From assembly GCA_934047225.1 (NCBI GenBank), contig OW203990.1, forward strand, positions 23,787,045 to 23,851,044: a stretch of 64,000 bases of DNA, given 5' to 3'. The position numbers and the translations under genes were made by a program. The notes beneath the pieces were generated by a model that saw nothing but the letters and a program-made list of their open reading frames with translations, did no database searches and was not told the origin of the DNA. This document shows, piece after piece, positions 58,260-64,000 of this stretch; position 1 is the stretch's first letter; every line of letters begins with the position of its first letter. The stretch is from Ypsolopha sequella (Eukaryota > Arthropoda > Insecta > Lepidoptera > Ypsolophidae).

Positions 58260-58854
58260 TTTTATTTTTAAGTTCTAAATGTATTACGGCTATCCTTACT
58301 GTTTAAGACTTACCTTTGTATTTATGTTGTTTTAGTCTATATAAGGATAATCTGTTATAGGTACGTTTCATATAATAAAAAAATTTGCATATTGTATTCT
58401 TATATTTTATATTTAGAATAATATTATGTTAATACGTTATATGAAACTCTCTTAGCTTACGAATTGGTGTCAAACACTGTAAGCAAGCAAAGGTTCCAAT
58501 GTAAATAAAATGAAAAATAAACGTTACTTATTTTACAATAAATTTAAACATAGTTATTTTTCCCAGATGATATTTTATTTTATAGCTAAATACGATGTGT
58601 GTATTTTGAACCATTAAATAAAATGTGGCTATGAAATTTTTCTTTGTATTTTTTATTTGGAATAGCAGTGCAACTTAATTATATAAAATGACAAATTTAT
58701 CTTAAATTAGATATTAATATATTAAATAATTCAACTACTATGTCTGAAAAAACAAAATGCATTGGGTAAGTTTTACTATGGGAGTAACTTGTCTTAGTCT
58801 GGAACAACGTTGTAAACTTTTGAACATGATGAAGAGGATGGCATACCCTAGCAT
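58260..58854. other. Spacer, nothing recognised
   Basis: No supported gene. Confidence 0.45.
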
Positions 58855-59320
58855 TTTTTTTTATTACCCGTCCAGTACAATAAGTCTAATGGCAAAAACT
58901 TTATTTGCTTTTCATAGAGGCGATTATATGTTGGCTCTTTGGCCTCTTTTTCTTGGACGCGTAATACTAGTGATCACGCAGCGAAACAACAAATTGGTGT
59001 GTTTTTAGCTAGTACTGAAATATTTTGTAGGCAAAAAATATTGAATATGTGATATACCTTCATATTTCTATTACCTATTTTATGAAAAAAAAAATAAGGT
59101 TGATCTACAACCGCGTTCTTGAAGCGAACGTTTGAAAACCAAAAAAAAAGAGGGTGCAAAATATTTTTTTTTACAAAAGTATAAATGTTACATCGTTTAT
59201 ACGTAAGATCCGTAGAGAAAAATTAATAAACCAAATATGTTTTTTTCAATACAAGGAGAGACCGAATTTCTTCAAACGAATCCTAGATAGCCTGGAGTTG
59301 GTCATGCTCTAGGCTCAGGT
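58855..59320 (+). repeat. Segmental duplicate, uninterrupted copy
   Basis: Matches 12530-12798 joined to 14583-14780. At about 59113-59120 (GCGAACGT) it preserves the pre-insertion state of the LINE target. Confidence 0.78.
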
Positions 59321-59446
59321 ACAGTCTTAAGTATAAAGATTTGTTTTTAATAATCTGTATGGATCCGAGCCTCGATCCGGTTTGCGATCTATTGTTTAAT
59401 TATTGTTTCAGAAGTAACTTAATCAGTATAATTACCATAATTTCAG

Positions 59447-59634
59447 TGCAATACGTAAAGTCTCAAAGAGGAAATACGTTAATCAGCATCGGACCTTACA
59501 AGTTCTGTACCGATAAAGTGACACAGTTGAAGACACGCTGGAAATGTTCAACTCACCACCACAAGAAATGTAAAGCTTCCCTCCATACTTACGACGATGA
59601 CATTATTAAAATAAACAATAACCATAATCACTGA
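59447..59634 (+). CDS. mod(mdg4): FLYWCH alternative exon 21
   Basis: The acceptor CATAATTTCAG ends at 59446. It reads VQYVKSQRGNTLISIGPYKF, then KTRWKCSTHHHKKCKASLHT, then NNHNH and TGA. It is a recent duplicate of exon 4: same length, most residues identical, with matching sequence from the atggatcc-agcctcgatc block upstream to the tgaaatcagct block after the stop. All ligands are intact, so both copies may be functional. Confidence 0.92.
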
Positions 59635-61577
59635 AATCAGCTATTGAATAAGTGCACTCAAACAAATTATTTTATGCATCAAAAGTATTTTTAGCTTTGT
59701 TGTGACGACTATAGTTTAAATATCTTCCCATATCCCATTTGTAAATTTGATTCCTATTGTACTACTACGATTAAATTTGTAATTTATCGTACAATTTTTG
59801 TTTACTAATACACAATGAAAAAGCAAAAAAGAGAGTGGTTTTCTGGAAAAATATTTATATATTTAACTATACCTTCTGCCCGTGGCTTCGCTCGCGTGGC
59901 CTACAGGAAACAAATGACGTAATTTTTTCAGAAACAAACATTATAAGCGTTCTCACTCCCTCTCGATTGAATATACAAACTGACAATAGCCCAATTTAAG
60001 CTAGTGAGGCCAAAAATAAACATGCGAGGACGGAGAACGCGCTTGCGAGGCCCCGTCCACGCATGCTCGTCTTTCGGCCTCGCTATATACTCCAGGATTC
60101 CGCGACACTGCGAAGAACTTTATAAACTTAAGTAGCACACCATGTTTTACTAAGGTACTAATCAAGACCAATCTTATTAGCCCAGAATCGAAGGGTCTGC
60201 CGTTTTCCGTTGATGTGATCCCGTATCTACTTTCCAGTGCCATCATCAGTCAGACAAAGTCGAAAATGCAATCATAAACCCGCTGTAAATATACTATGCT
60301 CAACCCTTAACTCCTTCTAAATCCTTCCCCCTCCCACTCACACACACATTCAAACACACACACTTACATTTACCCTCGTACACTTGCATGCTCAATATAC
60401 ACTTATTATGTACCTAAAATTGCTTTAATTAATTATATTACATATCTTAAAACTTAATAACAATAATAATAATATTGTTAATTAAATAATAATAATAAAA
60501 TTGTAAATTAAATAATAATAATAATTTTAATTGTTACTTTACTTTAGCTGTTCTGTACTAGGAATTTATTAATTGTATAACTGGTGGACAACTATTATTG
60601 GCTTTATTTAATGTATTTCTTATTTATTCTTATTATGTAAACTTAATCATAAGCTGTTGTGGTCCCAAAATAAAAATTTGAATTTGAATTTGAATCAGAC
60701 CCAGGTCCTCATGCTTTGACAAACCAAGACCAACTAAATACGCCCAAACTCCAAGGGTATGCTGTTGTCCGTTGAGGAGATCCCGTATCCACCTTCCAAT
60801 CCCATCATCAGACTCTAGTCACCATGTTTTACCAAAGTACTAATTAAGACCAATGAAATAAGTCCAAACTCAAAGGGTCTGCTGTTGTTCGTTGAGGAGA
60901 ATCCTTATTCACCTTCCAGTCCCGCAATCAGATCGTGGTCATCATGTTTTACAATAAGCCTTAAAACGGATGGATGGACATGACAGATAAATGTTACATA
61001 TATGATATAGCCTTTTGCCCGCGGCTCCACCCGTGATTATTCATCTGTGCCCCGTTTTCAGTTTGAGCGTTATTTTATTAACACCCTTATAGCCAACATA
61101 TTGAACAGGATCACTACGATAATAATAAAAAACCGCATCCAAATCCATAATTTTTTTTTCGGAGATTTGCGTGTACAAACAAACAGACAGACAGACAGAA
61201 AAGAATTCTAAAAATCGCTGATTTGTGTTCTATAACTCTTCTTTAGTCACCCCCTTTCTATTTTTAATTTCTATTTTATTTTCAACTCTTTTGGTCGGGC
61301 GGACAACACAACCCGAGGATGCCTCGTTTAGAGGCGAAACACGTGTCAATAAGTTTTCTTGCTTGTTATTTAAGATTGCTTTATTTTGTGCTCGTACTGC
61401 TTGCTTTGCTTGTGCATGTTTTATGCGGGAGGGCGGGCGGTACTTCAGTCTACATTTTTTATAGCATGGTAAGAGTGTTTAGCGGAATATTGCAAATTAT
61501 TAATATATCCACAAATTCATGATGGACTTCCGCAAAGTAACGCTTTTAAAAAAATAAATAAATGTTGTCCTTTTCAG
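59635..61577. repeat. Spacer with diverged approx 115-bp repeats
   Basis: Three related units (about 60133-60250, 60716-60822, 60823-60950) share ccatgttttac-a-gtacta, aagaccaa, gggtctgc-gtt and gatcccgta-c blocks. Lepidopteran repeat tips (cccg-ggcttcgctcgcg) lie at 59880 and 61020, and a gacagacagacag run at 61186. No gene seen. Confidence 0.55.
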
Positions 61578-61927
61578 TAACTGGTGCAGTATTTCAATAT
61601 GGTACATCAACAAAAGGAAGAAGGATAATATTTGAAGACCACTGTTTTAACCTTCAAACTGATGCTAATAGAACAGGAATATTGACGAAAAGATGGAGAT
61701 GTTCCAGAGTCAATAAAGGTTGCAGAGCGCGGCTGATCACTGTTGGTGACGAAATATTAAAATACAATAACCAACATAATCACGAACCAGTTCCGATCCC
61801 AGATGGTTATGAAATCGAAAATGAAACAAATACTAACAATGGTAAGGCAATACGTTGGCACAGACTGCCTTGTATTTTTGGTGTTATTGCTTTTCCATTC
61901 ACAAACAAAAGATCTTTTATAATTTAA
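61578..61927 (+). CDS. mod(mdg4): FLYWCH alternative exon 22, possibly internal
   Basis: The acceptor TCCTTTTCAG ends at 61577. It reads VTGAVFQYGTSTKGRRIIFE, then LTKRWRCSRVNKGCRARLIT, then NQHNH. It does not stop: EPVPIPDGYEIENETNTNNG follows, at whose end lies a consensus donor (AATG|GTAAGG, 61841/61842) in phase 1. If spliced there, it joins in frame to exon 23 at 62200, 358 nt on. If not, the frame runs through intron-like sequence to a stop at 61925-61927. I favour the spliced form. It is a sister of exon 5. Confidence 0.88.
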
Positions 61928-62199
61928 CTACGTTTTGCCTGCGACTTTGTCCGCGTGGGTTTCGGATATAAATTCGAACCAGATTAGAACTTTAACATTC
62001 CGTATTTTTTTTTTCGAAAAATGCTTTCTTCATGCACTCCTAAACCTAAAATACATCTTATTTATTTCAATAGTTTTAAGCCAAGTTTCAAATTAATACA
62101 GGGAATAAGATTTTCCTTACTAAATTTTGCACCGCATTTCACTCAGAAAATTTGTTTTTCAGAAGTCAAACTCACTTTTTATCTTCATTTCATTTCCAG

Positions 62200-62441
62200 T
62201 TACCTACGTCAAAAACGGACAAGGAAAACAATTGGCAATTTTTAATGGATACACATACTTTAAGATACGGCAGAGCGCCAGCAGTGTGACTTATTATTGC
62301 ACCAGATCTGGCCGTAATTGCAGAGGATGCCGAGCTCGCTTCGTCATCAACAAAGACGACACTCGCAACATATGGCATTTGGAGCATTTCCATCAACCAC
62401 AGAAGTACATTATACGTGGCGGTGTTTATATAAGACTATAG
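62200..62441 (+). CDS. mod(mdg4): FLYWCH alternative exon 23, long C-tail
   Basis: The acceptor CATTTCCAG ends at 62199. It reads VTYVKNGQGKQLAIFNGYTY, then TYYCTRSGRNCRGCRARFVI with Tyr for Trp and an extra Cys, then LEHFHQPQKYIIRGGVYIRL and TAG. The tail matches exons 11 and 12 and the relic at 34130-34275. It may be the second finger of an exon 22-23 isoform. Confidence 0.9.
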
Positions 62442-62455
62442 TTTATACAATATAT

Positions 62456-62716
62456 ACAAGGTGTAACAGAAAGGTGTAACCATATTTGAAGAGCTTATTC
62501 AGTCAATGGTATAGAACAACTTTGACTATGGAGCCAATCCTGAAATTTCAAAAAAGAAATCTGCCCCTCCATTCATTTCGGCCGAGCGGCATTGCATTTT
62601 TCTATAAAACAGTTAATTTTATTTTTCGAGATACAGGGTTTGTTCCATAGTAAAAGTAGTTCTATACCATTGACTGAATAAGCTCTTCAAATATGGTTAC
62701 ACCTTTCTGTTATACG
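62456..62716. repeat. Foldback MITE
   Basis: The arms (aacagaaaggtgtaaccata ... tggtatagaacaact) are almost perfectly inverted, about 60 bp each. It starts 15 nt after exon 23. A partial copy lies at 47990-48115. Confidence 0.82.
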
Positions 62717-64000
62717 TTGCCAAGATTTACATGATATGTTATATCAGCCACGATTGCAGAAATATTCATTGTTGAGACTACTCTTTGAAAAAGGAATATG
62801 CTGTCGACGAACCAACAGATTAAACAGTGACAGGAGGGCGCAGCTGTGAAACAAGGAGTATGGTAGCAGCGTTAGTTCCGATTTCAGACACAACCAATCC
62901 ACGCGCCATAAGATCCTAGACAGCCAGCAGTTTTTCGAATTACATCTGTCAACAGACCCAGGGGCGGGTTCATAAATTAGAGGTCGCGGCATGTGTTCTA
63001 ATGCCATCTCTGTCGCACTTGTTGAAAATTTTATAACGCTATCCTGCTGTCAGTGTTGGAATCCGACGAAATTGTTAATTTATGAACGGTTATCTGACGA
63101 TCAGCTATTGATGTTATTTTATTTTATGCATTGTAACTTGTTATTTCTAATATTGAAAACTACGGTGAATACTTCCATTAATCTAAAACATTTTTTTTCA
63201 TTTTAAGGTCTTAGCTACCTCTGCCCCTTTACATAGAGCTTTTAAGCTTTAGAAGCAAGAGTTTCAAAAACATACACAGGCTTTTCAGGTCTTTCAATTT
63301 GCGTGTCAGTCGAGTAGTTTATTTTGACTTATGTTCTTGTTATGGTATTTTTCAGGACTGAAACTTATACGGTTACGATACGTAGACCCTTAAGGGGGAA
63401 CTAGTCGTATCCTCTACGAAAAACACAACTTTTGGGGTTTTCAAAATTCCATTATTTTATGCATTACGTTTTGAATGTATGGGCACACAATCTTAAAAGC
63501 GTTTTTTAAGTCTGTGTGCCCCTACATATATACAACGTAATGCATAAAACAACAAGATTTTCACACACATGGACCGCCGTGTCACATGGAGAACTCCCGT
63601 AACGAATACAAGCTTTGCTCAAAAATTTTCCCCTTTCATAGGTCCCTTTCTATATTTAAGGACAAATAATACCCTATCCCTTCTTCATCTAACACGTTAC
63701 CCATGCAAAAAAATTCTACACGATTGGCTCTCCCCCTTAGATTACGAACAAACCGAGGATATCCTTAAAATTGACACATAATTCCTAACACACATGTACC
63801 GGTCTGTGAGTATCAAGTATTTCAAAACTCAGGCATACACTTTCATATAACACACTCTATTTTACTCACCCTTTCACACACACTCTAATAACATTCCACA
63901 TACAATCATCACTCACACGTCATACATTACTCAACTAGTTTTATTTTGTCTCTTCTGTTACTTTTTAATGTTATGTTACTTTTAAATATTTTATAAATTT
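62717..64000. other. Terminal spacer
   Basis: 62820-62960 resembles 42945-43020. 63310-63395 resembles the region 220 to 120 nt upstream of exon 5. 63455-63550 is a hairpin (ttttatgcattacgt arms). No intact exon was found before the window end. Confidence 0.5.

Noticed and set aside
1..64000. FLYWCH exons on the minus strand
   Set aside because: I looked for the reverse complement of the terminal H-x-H-stop and W-x-C patterns and found none, unlike the Drosophila locus.
1..64000. CRISPR array or bacterial operons
   Set aside because: Repeats here are transposons, hairpins and a minisatellite. Introns, poly(A)-like signals and the LINEs show an animal genome.

Overview
This window looks like nuclear DNA from a lepidopteran insect (moth or butterfly). 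It is AT-rich, with short exons in long introns or spacers, and is packed with lepidopteran-type transposable elements: tRNA-derived SINEs, RTE-, Jockey- and RNase-H-bearing LINE pieces, a mariner relic, hAT and TTAA-type MITEs, and many foldback elements.

The backbone is an array of 23 apparently intact, small, single-domain exons, all on the + strand from 1592 to 62441. Each starts at a polypyrimidine-tract/AG acceptor, enters in the same phase (the first codon is completed by a preceding G), encodes one FLYWCH-type zinc finger (W-x-C ... C-[KR]-A ... H-x-H), and usually stops right after the last His. This is the architecture of the variable 3' exons of mod(mdg4), the BTB chromatin/insulator factor whose common 5' exons are joined, in Drosophila partly by trans-splicing, to one of many FLYWCH exons. 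The BTB/common part is not in the window, so the locus name is inference from exon family, phase and layout.

Layout. 1-3813: five tandem copies of a short acidic exon (both splice sites phase 1) interleaved with FLYWCH exons 1 and 2 as a duplicated cassette. 4686-11645: exons 3-5 with a SINE and an antisense RTE-like relic. 11646-24348: a 12.7 kb stretch with no FLYWCH exon, holding a 5'-truncated LINE with RNase H, LINE 3' ends, a 1.8 kb foldback and a THAP relic. 24349-46385: exons 6-15 with three decayed exon relics and many MITEs. 46386-57528: exons 16-20 among hairpin elements, hAT MITEs, SINE and LINE pieces. Exon 20 has lost its usual stop to a LINE insertion that supplies a new C-terminal tail. 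58855-62441: a block related to 8.3-14.8 kb (exons 21 and 22 are sisters of exons 4 and 5), then exon 23.

The exons would work as interchangeable C-terminal modules: one upstream protein (BTB dimerisation plus acidic linker) gains different DNA- or partner-binding specificities. Exons 1, 2 and 22 also carry in-phase splice donors after the finger, so isoforms with two fingers in series are possible. No rRNA gene, no convincing functional tRNA and no CRISPR array were seen.
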